A stretch of 64,000 nt of DNA from Mactra quadrangularis (GCA_025267735.1 CM046297.1:22098011-22162010); one strand, 5' to 3'. Shown: positions 1 to 11,430, counted from the first letter of the stretch. The notes: generated from the letters alone by a model not told the origin. Program-made: numbers and translations.

Positions 1-1
1 A

Positions 2-208
2 ATGGATAATAAGCATGATGATATTATAAAGGTATACAATATTCTACACAATTCTATAATATCTGAAATTGATAGGCCAAAAAATGAGTATATAAATAAT
101 GTTTCTTGCTTTGGACTTATGAAGATTTGTCATAAGAATTTTTGTGAAAAGCACCACTGGTTTGAAAAAACTTTAAGTGATGACTTAAAAAAAGAGAGAC
201 TTCAATAA
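2..208 (+). CDS. Possible C-terminal coding exon, partial at window edge
   Basis: An open frame of 68 codons runs from the first bases of the window to a TAA at 206-208. It may continue upstream of the window, so the ATG at position 2 need not be the start. The peptide is lysine-rich and hydrophilic, with a small Cys/His cluster near its end (C, then ICH, then FCEKHHW) followed by a charged tail ending KKERLQ. I do not recognise a family. Codon content looks more protein-like than most chance ORFs nearby, and no repeat signature is visible. It could be the last exon of a plus-strand gene or chance. Confidence 0.3.
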   Translation: MDNKHDDIIKVYNILHNSIISEIDRPKNEYINNVSCFGLMKICHKNFCEKHHWFEKTLSDDLKKERLQ

Positions 209-836
209 ATATAAATGTTTACATACCAAGATATAGCTGTGTTTCAATACTGTCTACAAGTCATCCACTATCATCATATCATATAATATATATTATCTTC
301 ACAAACAACCATTATAATCATTATACTAGATGAATATCCTGAAAAGTTAAATAAAACATCATAGTAAATTGCATGATGCTTAACTATCTCCTTAAACAGA
401 TATCCTACAGACCCCTGTCAGAGAATCTCCCAGCATTACACATGGGGTCACATTCAGATAACCTTACATAGCAAGGGCAAGCTAATCTTTAATTAAACAG
501 TGAGCTTGACAGATTTAAACTAAGCGAGTATGCAAGCAGAAAGTTTTAGATAGTATTTTGATCAGATTGGATGCAAAACTAAGTCGAAGATTAGGCCATC
601 CTATAAGCCTGTATATCGGATATTCATCAACTTTGATGTACGATCAATTTTTATTTCAACAGAAGTGCTCAGAAAACATATATTCACAGGTAGCATATCC
701 ACAAATGAAAATGTGGTTTTCTGAGTTCATGAGTTGAAATTTAAAAACTCTTACACCAAAATTGATGAATAAATATCCTGTTTCTTTCATGCTAAGTTCT
801 GTGTTTTGATAGATAATAAATCTAATTTACAAATAC
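209..836. other. AT-rich non-coding stretch
   Basis: No ORF, repeat or RNA gene is recognised. It could hold the 3' untranslated region of the preceding exon, but no clear poly(A) signal context decides this. Confidence 0.4.
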
Positions 837-916
837 TACCAACACATAGCTTGTTTTTATTATTGTACGATTTATTTACGACGTTTCGCCATTTAAGGCT
901 TCCTCAGGTATGTAAG
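837..916 (-). mobile_element. Retroelement terminal fragment with hammerhead-like motif, copy 1
   Basis: Read on the minus strand, this matches 9655-9735 closely (shared text from CCTGAGGAAGCC through AACAAGCTATG). It carries a hammerhead-type core: CTGAGGA, a short GCC/GGC stem with loop TTAAAT, GAAAC, then the cleavage-type triplet GTC. Sequence of this type (CTGANGA..GCC..GGC..GAAACG) is characteristic of Penelope-like element termini, which are known to carry hammerhead ribozymes. A 20-odd T tract follows at about 919. Only the end of the element is present; no reverse transcriptase is seen nearby. Confidence 0.5.
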
Positions 917-1043
917 ATTTTTTTTTTTTTTTTTTTTTTGTGTTTTGATAGAGAAATTTTACACAAATTATAACGCAACCTCTTTTCTTCTCCAAGATGA
1001 TGTCATTTATCTTCTAAGATGATGTCATTGACAATGAAAATAT

Positions 1044-1277
1044 AACAAGTAAATCTGTGAGCTAATGCTCACTAGTGATAACCCCGCCAAAATCTAAAAA
1101 TATGCGACAAACAGGAAGTAGATGAGCAAGGAGCATGAAATCGCTTTACACCACATAGGACTATGGGATGAAGCAATATGCAAAGTATTAGGCTGCTGCA
1201 TGTTATAGTTGCTGAGAAAACTGTGACGGACAAGGGTAAAACAGTATACCCCCCTCTTCTTCGAAGCGGGGGTATAA
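1044..1277 (+). mobile_element. AACAAG-headed non-autonomous element, family A copy 1
   Basis: Begins AACAAG, followed by a perfect hairpin GTGAGC-TAAT-GCTCAC. It ends with a terminal hairpin TACCCCCC..GCGGGGGTATA. A second copy lies at 32077-32344. This copy lacks the roughly 30-bp GGACGGACG-rich segment present in the other. No coding capacity. The architecture resembles non-autonomous Helitron/Helentron-like or 'pearl'-type bivalve elements; that assignment is inference. Confidence 0.6.
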
Positions 1278-1422
1278 TTTATAATGTCATCAGATTACAC
1301 CACATTTCAACATAAAGCATGAAAGAAAAAAATCTTTGGTCTACCTTTTTGACAATTCTTTCTAGGGCAGGTTACAAGTCATCCTATTCACAATGCCTGA
1401 AGAGGCTTAGATCTCCAGACCC

Positions 1423-1526
1423 AAGTATTTAACCAGTACTGTATTTAGAACATATCTTAGTCTTGGTAGCTAACAAGTATTTAACCAGTACTGTATTTAG
1501 AACATATCTTAGTCTTGGTAGCTAAC
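1423..1526. repeat. Perfect 52-bp tandem duplication
   Basis: Two identical 52-bp units (1423-1474 and 1475-1526), each starting aagtatttaaccag and ending gtagctaac. The absence of differences suggests a recent duplication or a collapsed or expanded assembly unit. Confidence 0.9.
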
Positions 1527-2451
1527 AACTTCCTTTCTAAACAAAATTGATACAGACTTTGGAGGAAAGATGAAATGTTTTACAGTTGAACTCACTTAAG
1601 ATATGCCTAGACTTGATAGAGAAAAATTATCAGAAACAAGCTACACAACTAATTGAGCTAACTATAACTGGCACCCGGGCCAGTAACTTTTTTCTACAGT
1701 GGGTACGGTCCTAACAGTTTTTCTATGATTCAGCTAATAGCTAAATAAAAATAATGATCTCGATTAAATGATTGAACAGTTCCATGATAATGTCCTAAAT
1801 TCTAATTCATAGATTTCCGCATGTGAAAAATGGTATTTTTTTCATCTTTCATGCTTCACAGTTAAATGTGGTGATTGTGGATAAAAACATATACAATGAA
1901 AAAAACAAATTTATATTTTCATGGTAGAAAAAAATTATCTTATATCTTCTTCCTAAAATGTCTTCATCTTTAGAAGATAAATAACAAGTCATCATACAGG
2001 AGAAGAAATGATGTAATGTTAAAATTTGTGTACAATAAGTCAAACAATACACAGAACTAAGCATAACAGAAACAGAATATTCATCAACATAAGTGTAAAA
2101 TCTTTTTTACTTTAATTCATCAACTCAGAAAGCAACATTTTCTCTTGCAGCTATGCCACTCATAAAAATATGTTTTCTGAGCTCTCTCGGTGAAATAAAA
2201 ATTATCTTAAACCAAAGTTAACTAATATCCTCTATATATGTTTTGTCACAAGTTTTTCTAAACAACCTATGTGGTTTTGCATGGTAAGAGTAAGCACTGG
2301 CATTTAGCAGACAAAAAAAAGAAGATTGACAAAACTGGCAGGTCAAAGGTTACAGAAAAAATTGTCACAATAGCTAACCTTGAGCACATTTGTTCTGTTG
2401 CTTCTTAAGAAAATTTATGAAAGTGTTTCACTAACATGTACATGTATATAT
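1527..2451. other. AT-rich stretch, nothing recognised
   Basis: Contains short chance ORFs only (for example minus strand 1849-2064, low complexity and hydrophobic). No transposon terminus or RNA gene identified. Confidence 0.4.
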
Positions 2452-3214
2452 CAGGAGTGTGGAATTCCTATACCCAAGTTGTCAGACTCATACATGTCTG
2501 CAGACAAGTAAATATTTCCAGCCCACTGTCTGTTCGACAAGTAATACTTTTTAGTTGTTAATGCACTAACATAGTATTATACTTAATAATGTAAATGTTT
2601 CAATCATATTAAAAAATAAATATAGTGAATTATGATATGAAGAACATATTATAATAAATAATTGAATGAAATTGACTCAAATCATTCAATTATTTATGAT
2701 TTATTATAATATGTTCTTTATACAGTACCCACCAAAAGTTTGGAGACATTTTCTTTTTGTATGTTGAATAGCCTTAATCTAAAATTTGATAACTGTTTAT
2801 TTAGAAACTTTTCATAGCCTGCTTTAATATTTTGTTATAATTATAATTATAACTGAGACTTCAAAAATAGCATATAAGCTATGTTATGGAAAATTATTAC
2901 AATTAGCATGGTTTTGGAGGCTTTAGAATGTCAGATGCCGATTCTTGTAAATGTGTTGCATTCATGAAAATTGTTTTTCATTTTATCACAAACCATATTT
3001 AAATATATTAAACTTAATGATTCAACAAAAATAATCATCAAAATTCAAGAATTGTGGTAATTTTTGTTTGTCTCCATACTTTTGGATGGTACTGTATCAT
3101 AATTCACTATATTTCTTTTTGGGAATTGAACTTCTAGACAAGTGCATGTTGATCTCGAACAAGTTGATTTTTTGTATGAGGACAAATGGAAAATAATTGG
3201 AATTCCACACCCTT
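2452..3214. mobile_element. hAT-like foldback MITE with 8-bp target duplication
   Basis: Ends are inverted repeats: left CAGGAGTGTGGAATTCC, right GGAATTCCACACCCTT. The element is flanked by GTATATAT at 2444-2451 and 3215-3222, the 8-bp duplication expected of hAT transposons. Its interior is a long palindrome (the arms at 2622-2720 fold onto each other and onto 3095-3113). It has been split by a Tc1-type MITE at 2723-3094. Related partial copies begin at 24130 and 25742. No transposase is encoded. Confidence 0.75.
2723..3094. mobile_element. Tc1/mariner-type MITE nested in the hAT-like element
   Basis: Terminal inverted repeats start CAGTACCCACCAAAAGTTTG on the left and, read inward from the right, CAGTACCATCCAAAAGTATG. 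TA dinucleotides flank both ends (2721-2722 and 3095-3096), the Tc1/mariner target. No transposase. Removing it restores the palindrome TATAGTGAATTATGATA / TATCATAATTCACTATA of the host element, which proves the order of insertion. Confidence 0.8.
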
Positions 3215-3682
3215 GTATATATTAATGAGTGTCAAAAAGAGTATATGTCTATATCTTTTTTATTGTTTTATCAAATCAATCATGCAGATCTAAAGCATTA
3301 CAATTATAGTAAGCATTGGCCTATTTTAAATTCTCTAATTCGAAAAAAGAAAAAATATTTTGTTTTATATGGTTGTGTCCGTAAGCAACTTAGAAAACAA
3401 AAAAATTAGCAATCACTTACTACTTGGTGTGACAATTATTAGGATATGAAGATAAACTATTTGTATTATTTCACAAACTGTCATTCTTACAAATTTTGTC
3501 TGTTCTGTGGTCATTTGAATGCATGTACAATAAATAATCATACTTTTGGGTTTAAGTGATTTAATTTTAGAGTTATAGACATATACCCTTCAAGGGGCAC
3601 AGTTTAACAAAATAACTATTAAGATTAAACAATATTGTTGAAAAAAATCTTGAGTTTTTATTTGGAAAGCACTTGAGATTTT

Positions 3683-3999
3683 GTTTTGTTTGTTTTGTTG
3701 GGTTTAACGCCGTAGCAACACATTTTATAGGTCATATAACGGCGGTCAGTCAACCTACTCCTTCCTCCTGGAAAGGCTAAATCTCTGGATTTAGCTGTTA
3801 ACCAACTACTAAGCACATACTTTCGTCAGTGACTGACAACTGCCCTACATAATTAAAAATCATTGGTAGGAGGGAGAATGGCCGTAGAAATAATTTCATG
3901 ACCAAACTCCACGAAAGTATGCCCCGCCCGGGAATCGAACCCACAACCCCTCAATCAGTAGACATGCGTGCTACCAACTGAGCTAGCTGGGCGGGTTTT
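3683..3999 (-). mobile_element. tRNA-derived SINE, family 1, full length with target duplication
   Basis: On the minus strand it starts with a tRNA-like head containing an A box (TAGCTCAGTTGGTAG) and a B box (GGTTCGATTCC). A body follows (ACTTTCGTGGAG.. ..GTAGGGCAGTTGTCAG..) and a tail GGCGTTAAACCCAACAAAAC plus CAAA repeats. It is flanked by a perfect 12-bp duplication ACTTGAGATTTT at 3671-3682 and 4000-4011, evidence of retroposition. Other copies: 25925-26208, 51796-51970 and 57580-58290. The head is not a functional tRNA because it is fused to the body. Confidence 0.85.
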
Positions 4000-4011
4000 A
4001 CTTGAGATTTT

Positions 4012-4965
4012 ACATACAAAAATTGAGTAATTAACAACCAGTCTCATTTTTATTCTTTTATAAAACATAGTAACAAATGCAGCATGCATCCATGTGGTTG
4101 TGTTACTACTTGAAAGTATTTTACACTTAGGAATGGTCATCACAAATTTTAAAGTTTTCTTCTTAATGGGAGAAAAAAAATATATGTATTTGTCACTGAT
4201 GATGATTAAAGTTGGCAGGCAGATATACTCATGCTACTTGTTCGCTTTTCTGGTAACCTTAGCAACGTTGACATAATATTGTTGTTATAAAGGTAATTTT
4301 ACTTTGAAGGGGTATTATGAAAAACTGAGAACATTCACTTAATTTTCTTCTTTAGTTCATCAAAATGACACAAAAACAGTGTACTTTTCCAAAATAGCGA
4401 TTAGAATTTGACCACGGTTCTGCGTTAATATGAAAATAAATGTTATAACTCGGCAATTGGTGAAACATTTTAGATGTTAAAACCCTGAATTTAGTGATGA
4501 AATGTACAATCTTTATGACTGACGTGATATTTAGATAATCGGAACAAAATAATTGTATGCAACAACATTTCAGAAACATTTTGGTATAATTATCATTGGC
4601 CGCAGACATTCAATACTTTAAATATGTGGGTTTAATATACTTGCATGCCTGTTTATAGCGAACCAGTGTGAAGTCCATGACGTAGTGAAAAAAACCAACA
4701 ATGCCACTAAGGTTACCAGAAAAAGAAACAAGAAGCATGAAGGTATCTGCCTGCCATGGCAACTTTTATCATAATCGGTGAACATAATATTTTTTTTTCG
4801 TTTCTTTTTCTCCGAGTAAGGTACTGACCCACCTTAAAGGTTAACTTAAGAATTTCCAAAAAACCCATCAAAATCCTAGGTTTCCAGTTATGATAGGAAT
4901 TTACTTAAGGAATCTTTATGAAAAAGCCTGCAGTTTTAAAACACAAAAAAAGTTTCATACCTGAA
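4012..4965. other. AT-rich stretch, nothing recognised
   Basis: Holds only short low-complexity ORFs on both strands. Two near-repeats of a 'ggtaacc..agaaa..catgctactt/cttg' segment occur at about 4225-4270 and 4700-4760, in opposite orientation, suggesting ends of an old unidentified inverted-repeat element. Confidence 0.35.
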
Positions 4966-4967
4966 TG

Positions 4968-5155
4968 TACTTATGTGCAGATTTCAACAATTAAATTGTC
5001 CACAACATAAACCAGTAGCACATCAACAAAGTTACGTTCCATTGTAACCATACTATACAAGACTTCATAGCAACAAGGTATGTTTGTATAATAAGTTTGA
5101 TGAAAACTTGCTGCATGCTTTATTGTAGTACCTAAAATACATTGATATTTTTGTA
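4968..5155. repeat. Dispersed repeat, copy 1 (second at 8863-9010)
   Basis: The text from 'accagtagcacatcaacaaa' to 'gtagtacctaaaata' aligns well with 8863-9010 (aagtcagtagtacatcaacaaa .. gtagtacatgtacctga). The family is unknown; there is no coding potential or visible termini. Confidence 0.6.
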
Positions 5156-6086
5156 TATAAGACATTTGTTCAATAAAAGTCATCATATTTGTCTGGTTCC
5201 CAGTCATACTTCAATGCCAGGTAAAAGTATGTCAGGCAAAGCAGAATAACGGTATTGGATAATAATGTTTTCAAATGAAAATTTCTCTCTATAAAGGCTT
5301 TAACCAAAGAAACTCAATAATTTCAGTGAATACCTTATTTTTACATGTTCAATTATTTTTATGCTACATAAATTATCCAAAACTCTAAAGAGAAATAGTT
5401 AACTATTTCAAATCATGTCTACTTAGCAGACATGGTTTTTAGATAATCGTTCGCTAAATTAAAGTGCACAAAGAAACACCAACTTTGGATGACCTATATA
5501 GTACTGAACTCCTACCAAATTGACCATTATCATGCAAGATAAAAGAAAATAAAAGAAAATTTTGTAATCTAAAGATACCCTGAAGGGCAATGCCATTATT
5601 GTGCTTTGCCTGACCCATCTTTTATAGTAGTAAGGGGTAGGTAATCCAGACTATCCTCATATCATCTGTAACTTTGAAATCACAGTTAACTCAAGGAAGG
5701 AATCATTTGTATAAGAACTGATACAGCTTATATTATAGTCACGTCATCTACAGCAACAACTCATGTGATAAACAAAGATGTTTTTGCCAATTTTTGTTTC
5801 AGAAAAAATAATCGAGTAACATCAAATAGCACATAAAATTACAACTACTTTTCTTTTCCTGAAAAATTCTGTTTGATCTTGAATTTTTTTAGGTACTGAT
5901 TCTGCACACAAAATTTAAATTGAGCAGTAAACTAAGTAATAAACATAATTTATTTGTGCAGAGAATTCTAAGTTAACATTTACAACTCTTTAATTAATGT
6001 GGATATTTTCTAACGAAGAAATGTAATAGTTATTTTATGCATTACTTGAATCTTTCCAATTTTTAGGCTGCTGCAAGAATATGAGA

Positions 6087-6639
6087 AACAAGAGCTGTCA
6101 GAGGAGACAGCATGCTTGACTAAGTAAGTGTTTGTCACAGGACATGTGGTTAATGATAAGGAACATACATATTTTAAAATTTGAATTGACCTTAACAAAT
6201 AAAAAGTAAAAGAAATAAACAAAACTAAGAAAAGTTCATGTTCATGGGAGACAATTTTGAAAAAAATGTATTTGAAGTTATGAACCTTGTCACATGAGAT
6301 GTGGTTGATAATAAGGAACATATATTTAAAGTTTGAAGTCAATACCTAAAGAAATAAAACAGTTGCAGTAAAAACAATCATTTTTTAAAGAAAAATCTAA
6401 GTTCAAGGGTAGATAATTCAGAAAAAAATGTATTTTGAGTTATGAACCTTGTCACTTGAGATGTGGTTGATAATAAGGAACATATATTTAATGTTTGAAG
6501 TTGATACCTTAAGAAATAAAAAAGTTATAGTAAAAAATAATTTACTGCACAAAAACTTTAATCAGAAATGTGGACACGGACGCTGACGCTAGGGCGAGTA
6601 GGAGAGCTCTCCATTTACTATGTAAAGTCGAGCTAAAAA
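6087..6639 (+). mobile_element. AACAAG-headed non-autonomous element, family B
   Basis: Begins AACAAG followed by a hairpin GCTGTC..GACAGC, and ends in a GGACACGGACGCTGACGC segment, a GGAGAGCTCTCC palindrome and GTCGAGCTAAAAA. The centre is three degenerate tandem units of about 165 bp, each with 'gttatgaaccttgtcac..gagatgtggttgataataagg'. The plan is the same as families A, C and D in this window. The chance minus-strand ORF 6010-6342 overlaps it and is not a gene. Confidence 0.6.
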
Positions 6640-7311
6640 TATGTACAATGTAGAATGAAATAAAGCGGTTGATTTTCATTGAGGTAGTGCAACCCTGATT
6701 AAGTTATGACACATACACTGCCCTTCAAATTAGTTCCTTCACATTACAACTAATTAGATTGTTACATATTCCAAATTTAAGTTTGAAAACTTATTATGGT
6801 ATTTTTTCCAATGTAATTCCAAAGGGAATACAGAAGTACTTTTTATAAAAGATAGCAAACTCTGTTTTCATCACTATTTCGGCCGAAGCCTTTATCAAGA
6901 AATTTCATGAATCAAATTACATGTTAAACATAAACGCCATATTGTTATTGGCTATCATGTTATTGTTTATTTTAATCATTATAAATGCCATGAAAACAAA
7001 ATTTTATTGGTGCATTTTATCTTATTGAGTTGCAGCAATAGTTATCTATCAGCCTCCAAAACTATGGTCAATGTATCTCAATGAAACGTAATCAGGTTTG
7101 AGATATTTTTGTTATTACAAATTTGAAAGAAAAAAGTACCGATTTCCAAAAGAAAACTAAAAAACATTAAACAATAAACTGCTTTTACAAATTTTTGAAA
7201 CTCCATTTAGTACAAAGTGTGAAGGGACTTTAGGAGGACAGTGTATAACATGTTCTTTATACTATACATGAGTTAATATAGTTTTAAGTGACCCGTGTCA
7301 AAGACAGTCAC
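6640..7311. other. AT-rich stretch, nothing recognised
   Basis: No ORF above 60 codons, repeat terminus or RNA gene is supported here. Confidence 0.35.
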
Positions 7312-7313
7312 AA

Positions 7314-7405
7314 TGGCTCACTAGGGAAGCAACTATTTGATTCAATTCAATTCGAAAATCAATTGGGAGGGTGTCGATTCAATTTCAATTTGAAACCCAG
7401 GGCTC
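7314..7405 (+). mobile_element. hAT-like terminal fragment
   Basis: TAGGGAAGCAACTATTTGAT followed by repeated ATTCAATT resembles the left end of hAT-type elements (TAGGG-TGCAAC...). A related end occurs in reverse at 17305-17395 (minus strand TTAGGGTCTGCAATGATT). No matching right end or target duplication was found, so the boundaries are uncertain. Confidence 0.4.
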
Positions 7406-8522
7406 ATCCTGAGGTAAAGTTTTAGGGAGAATTGACTTCTCCCTCCAACTGAGTTAGGGAAAGTGGTACTGTTCGTAAGAGCAGTTTCCGCGCGCATCCG
7501 ATTTCAAAAGTAACAGTTTATAACAGCCATCATTAGTTTCAAATACTTTTGTTCTACTAGAACACCAAATTTCATTGAATTATAACCTGGTGATCACTAT
7601 TGATTTGTTGAAGTAGTTTTTTTTCCAGTATATTGTTTATTATACGCTGGTCAAAGTAATAAAATTATGTGACTTGTTATTAATTGTATCTTGAATTCAA
7701 TTTTAATCTTTTGGTACTATGCAAATGAAAGCATTTTTCAGTGACTTTGTGTCTTCAGTAAGCTAATAATTGTATTGAAATCATTTTAAAGATTAAAATG
7801 TAATTTTACCTAATATATTGTAAGTATTACAGTGTATCAGTCTTCACTGCTACAGTGAAGTATTCATCAATTCAAGAATAAGATGGATTTAATTTTTATT
7901 TCTGTACATATTTAACTTTGCTTAAATTTGATTTTTTTTTTACTCAAAAAATAAAACGATCGGACCCGGGTACAAAAGTTATCGAGGACGAATGTTTCAC
8001 GAGTCCACCGCCTTTTTTCAGGTCAAATATATGATCTAATCAATTATGTAATTAGGAATCATTATGAATTGAAAGGGGTTAATTTCTGCATTTAATAGCC
8101 ACAATATATCATTACATAGTGTACAATCGTAATATTCAACTAATAGTGAAAGAACGGATTGTTAACGGAAACCCCCAATCTTTTATTCTATACCAGTCGT
8201 TAAACTTATCAATAAAAGTTATAAGAATTTAAAACTTTTAGCTACAAATATAAACTAATAATAAATAAATTAGTATGAAAACTCATTTGCCTAATTGATT
8301 TTGTTCTGAAATAAATGTTAAAAATTTAGGTAACAATTTTAATTTATCAAAATAAGTTAGTTTAAAGCACAAATGAATGTATTACTGTACATTTGGAATA
8401 AACTATACAATCAATAAATTCATTGACAAAAATTGAATCGAAAAAAATCCCATCTTATTGACTTTCAAATGAATCAAAGCACTGCGTTTTTTAGAGGAAT
8501 AATAGTACACAAAATAATATTA
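7406..8522. other. AT-rich stretch without recognised gene
   Basis: Contains an isolated CAGGGCTCATCCTGAGG string (7402-7418) like a hAT end but without a partner. Otherwise nothing is recognised. Confidence 0.35.
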
Positions 8523-8661
8523 GTTACACAGTCAGTTACTGACCGGATACGGTGTGATACCGGGTCAGTAAATTAATATTGAGTGAGAGCGTAGCTCGAG
8601 CCTAATATTTATTCACTGACCCGGTATCACACCGTATCCGGTCAGTAACTGACTGAGTAAC
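8523..8661. repeat. Near-perfect palindrome (foldback element)
   Basis: Arms of 52 bp at 8529-8580 and 8604-8655 differ at only two positions (start CAGTCAGTTACTGACCGGAT), with a 23-bp loop. The outer flanks extend the symmetry as GTTAC-A/T-CAGTCAG. Likely the centre or whole of a foldback MITE. A weaker inverted pair TTATCTTACC at about 8664 and 8836 may be a second, outer element. Confidence 0.85.
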
Positions 8662-8862
8662 GAATTTATCTTACCGAGTACCCCCATCTGAAAGAAAAAT
8701 AAGGTTTCGTCAGCGCTATCATTTATAAATTTTGTTACTGACTGGATATTAGAATCTACTGACCTAATATGGGATAATACATAGTCAGCACGTGACCGCT
8801 CTCGGCCAATGAAAAACGAGTATTCTGTACAAGGTAAGATAATGGTTTATACCTAAAGGAGA

Positions 8863-9215
8863 TTCCACACATAAGTCAGTAGTACATCAACAAACTATTA
8901 TTCTATGGCAACCATACTCTCGAAGACAATTCAGCATCAAACATATTGTATAAGCAAATTGGTGAAAACTTGTTTGTAAACTTCACTGTAGTACATGTAC
9001 CTGAAAAAATTACATAAAGCTTTTCAGATTATAAATTTTTAGGGTGCCAAGAAAAGGCGACGTTGACTTTTTTGAAGGTGAAAACATTTTTTTGAGAAAA
9101 CTTGTTTGTTTAATTCACTGCAGTACCTGAAAAAAATTACATAAAACTTTTCAGGTTATAAAGTACTTTTAGGGTTCCAAGAAAAGGCGATGTTGACTTT
9201 TTTAAAAGGTAGAAG
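8863..9215. repeat. Dispersed repeat copy 2 followed by a tandem duplication
   Basis: 8863-9010 matches 4968-5155. From about 8966 a unit of roughly 110 bp is repeated: 'gaaaacttgtttg..cactg.agtac..cctgaaaaaa.ttacata..gcttttcag..ccaagaaaaggcga.gttgactttttt' occurs twice (to about 9090 and about 9205). Confidence 0.7.
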
Positions 9216-9654
9216 TACAAGATTTTGGATTGTAACATTACTCTTGAGACAGCATACCCACAAATATCATTATTTATTTTATGTCTGAAACTAGAAAATA
9301 GTATTAGATATCTTAAGTCTATACTTCATAAAATAATTATCATTTTTAAATGAATAAATTATTATAGGAATTATTCGAATCATAATGATCCGTTATTTGT
9401 ACTTGTGTTGTGTCTTATGTTGGTATTAATATACATATTTTAATGTTTGTATAATGTTTTGAGTTCATATAGCGGTTGTGGCTCAAGACGGTTATAACTC
9501 CTTATTTTCTTATTTTGAGTTGCCACTGTCTTCCGCTAAACCTGTTATTTGTGCTCTATTAGTATATATTAAATATTGTGCATTTTTCCGCATTTTTATA
9601 ACGTGTTTTTTTGCTCGATGACATTAAGTCATCTTCCGTTTTCCCCCCTCTGTT

Positions 9655-9740
9655 GTTTATACCTGAGGAAGCCTTAAATGGCGAAACGTTGTGAATAAAC
9701 ATTAAGAAAAACAAGCTATGTATTGGTAGTGTTTTTAAAG
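9655..9740 (+). mobile_element. Retroelement terminal fragment with hammerhead-like motif, copy 2
   Basis: Same family as 837-916 but on the plus strand. The core CTGAGGA is at 9663-9669, stem II is GCC/GGC with loop TTAAAT, GAAA is at 9683-9686, and the downstream strand ATAAAC (9695-9700) is perfectly complementary to the upstream GTTTAT (9655-9660), with GU/AC next to the core. That is the expected stem I of a type I hammerhead. Known biology: Penelope-like elements carry such motifs in their terminal repeats. The cleavage triplet here is GTT rather than GTC. Confidence 0.55.
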
Positions 9741-10188
9741 TCAATAAATGAATAAGGAAAAATTTCATATTTGCTCTGTTTCCACCAATATATCATATTT
9801 GCACAGTGTTGGTTATGTAACAAATATGATTATCAATATGGAAATATGACTATAAAAATATGTGAATTAGATCAAAGATTTTAAACAATTTAATATTATG
9901 TTGATAATGTTTTTTCTAAATCCCAAAATATCTTTTCAATATGAAATGTGACTAATTATGTACATTGTATTTAGATTATTCTATATCTATATAATTAGTT
10001 ATAACCCAAAGTCATAGTCACTCAGTTTCTTTAAAATATATATTATTTATCATAATCAAAATATATTTTATTTATTGTTATCAAAATATATTCTATACAT
10101 TTTAAATTACATGCATTTGCATTAGGTTGTCAACTTTAATCCATAACTTAAAGTCAGGTTTGTATTGTTAACTGTACAAGTATGATCT
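9741..10188. other. AT-rich stretch, nothing recognised
   Basis: Very AT-rich. No ORF, terminus or RNA gene supported. Confidence 0.35.
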
Positions 10189-10196
10189 TTTATTAG

Positions 10197-10584
10197 TAGG
10201 AATGAGACGATATGTTGATATATCGATAAAAAATAGATGAGTCGGGCCACGATATGTATTGTAGTCCATCACGATATATCCCGATATGACCCTAACAAAT
10301 GTAATCAGGGGATGTCTCTGTATTTACAGTATTCAACAGGCTTGCTATATTTGTTCAAGAAATATGATCTCTGCCGCTGTTTGTAAAACGGGTCCGGTAC
10401 AACTCAACCTGTGGACAACTCAAGGTGTGGACTTCTCAACCCAAAGTTTGGACAACTCAATCATCAGAATGTGAATGTTTTTTTTACAGCAATAACAACC
10501 CATATTGTATCATCAATAATCATATCATATCCTTTCTTATCAATACATATTGTATCATGTGATGGCGGTATCATCTCATCCCTA
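10197..10584. mobile_element. hAT-like MITE with 8-bp target duplication
   Basis: Left end TAGGAATGAGACGATATG; right end, inverted, TAGGGATGAGATGATACCG. Flanks TTTATTAG (10189-10196) and ATTATTAG (10585-10592) match at 7 of 8 positions. The interior repeats GATATATCG-like palindromic text and a GGACAACTCAACC minisatellite (10395-10460). Both small ORFs reading through it are chance. Confidence 0.75.
10395..10460 (+). repeat. GGACAACTCAACC minisatellite, locus 1
   Basis: Four degenerate units of about 16 bp of the type 'gg(t/a)acaactcaacc.gt'. The same motif forms arrays at 11322-11430, 16350-16475 (reverse) and 24860-24893. Confidence 0.8.
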
Positions 10585-11321
10585 ATTATTAGAAACTGAG
10601 CATACACGAGATTTACATAATGAATATGCCTTTAAACTACAATAAAATCACATTTTTCACAAAATGTTCCCATCTTTTTAACTTGAAATCACAAAATATT
10701 AAGTTAATAGTATATCTAGTTAACCCAAGCATGTTCATATTCGCACAGGTATAAGCAACATTTCTTAGCAAATATGACTTGAAAATAAAAAATAAATATC
10801 AACATTTCTAACTGTAGGAATGTGTTTATTAACTTTTTAGGAAGGTAATTAACAAATTTAACATCAGGAATCAAAATAAATAAAGATAATCTCAAACAAA
10901 GAGATTAATTTGAAACATTAAGTCATAATCGCATACTGAATCTCATAATTTTATTCACAAATAGTCATATTGGCTGTTCAGTCATAATGGCTTAAAACTA
11001 TATGATTTAATGATATAAAGGTGAAAATCTGTATGCAAGTCTATAAGCCAAAAATGTGGAACACAGTAGTTTTATTATTTTGAATTAAAGAATTCTAACA
11101 TGCAGTTGCTCAAAAAAAAATATTCTTTAACATGAAAATCAATGATTCCACTAACATAAAACTAAAACTTAATTCCATGCAGAAGCAATACAAATGTTGA
11201 TTTTGACATTATTTTCAACATTTTACATTAAGCCTCGTCTATTGAGTATATAATAATTGACAACCCATTATGAACATTTGAAACTTGTCATAAGTCAGTT
11301 GTTTTTTTTGGCATGGGTGCA

Positions 11322-11430
11322 GTACAACTCAACCAGTGGACAACTCAACCCATGGACAACTGGACCAGAAGTTGGTACAACTCAACCTGCAGGTAGAGAC
11401 AACTAACCAGTGAACAACTCAACCCGTATT
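11322..11430 (+). repeat. GGACAACTCAACC minisatellite, locus 2
   Basis: About six degenerate units of the same 15-18-bp motif, immediately left of the mariner element. Confidence 0.8.

Noticed and set aside
6010..6342. 110-codon minus-strand ORF
   Set aside because: Reads through the tandem repeats of an AACAAG element; low-complexity Phe/Ile/Ser composition.
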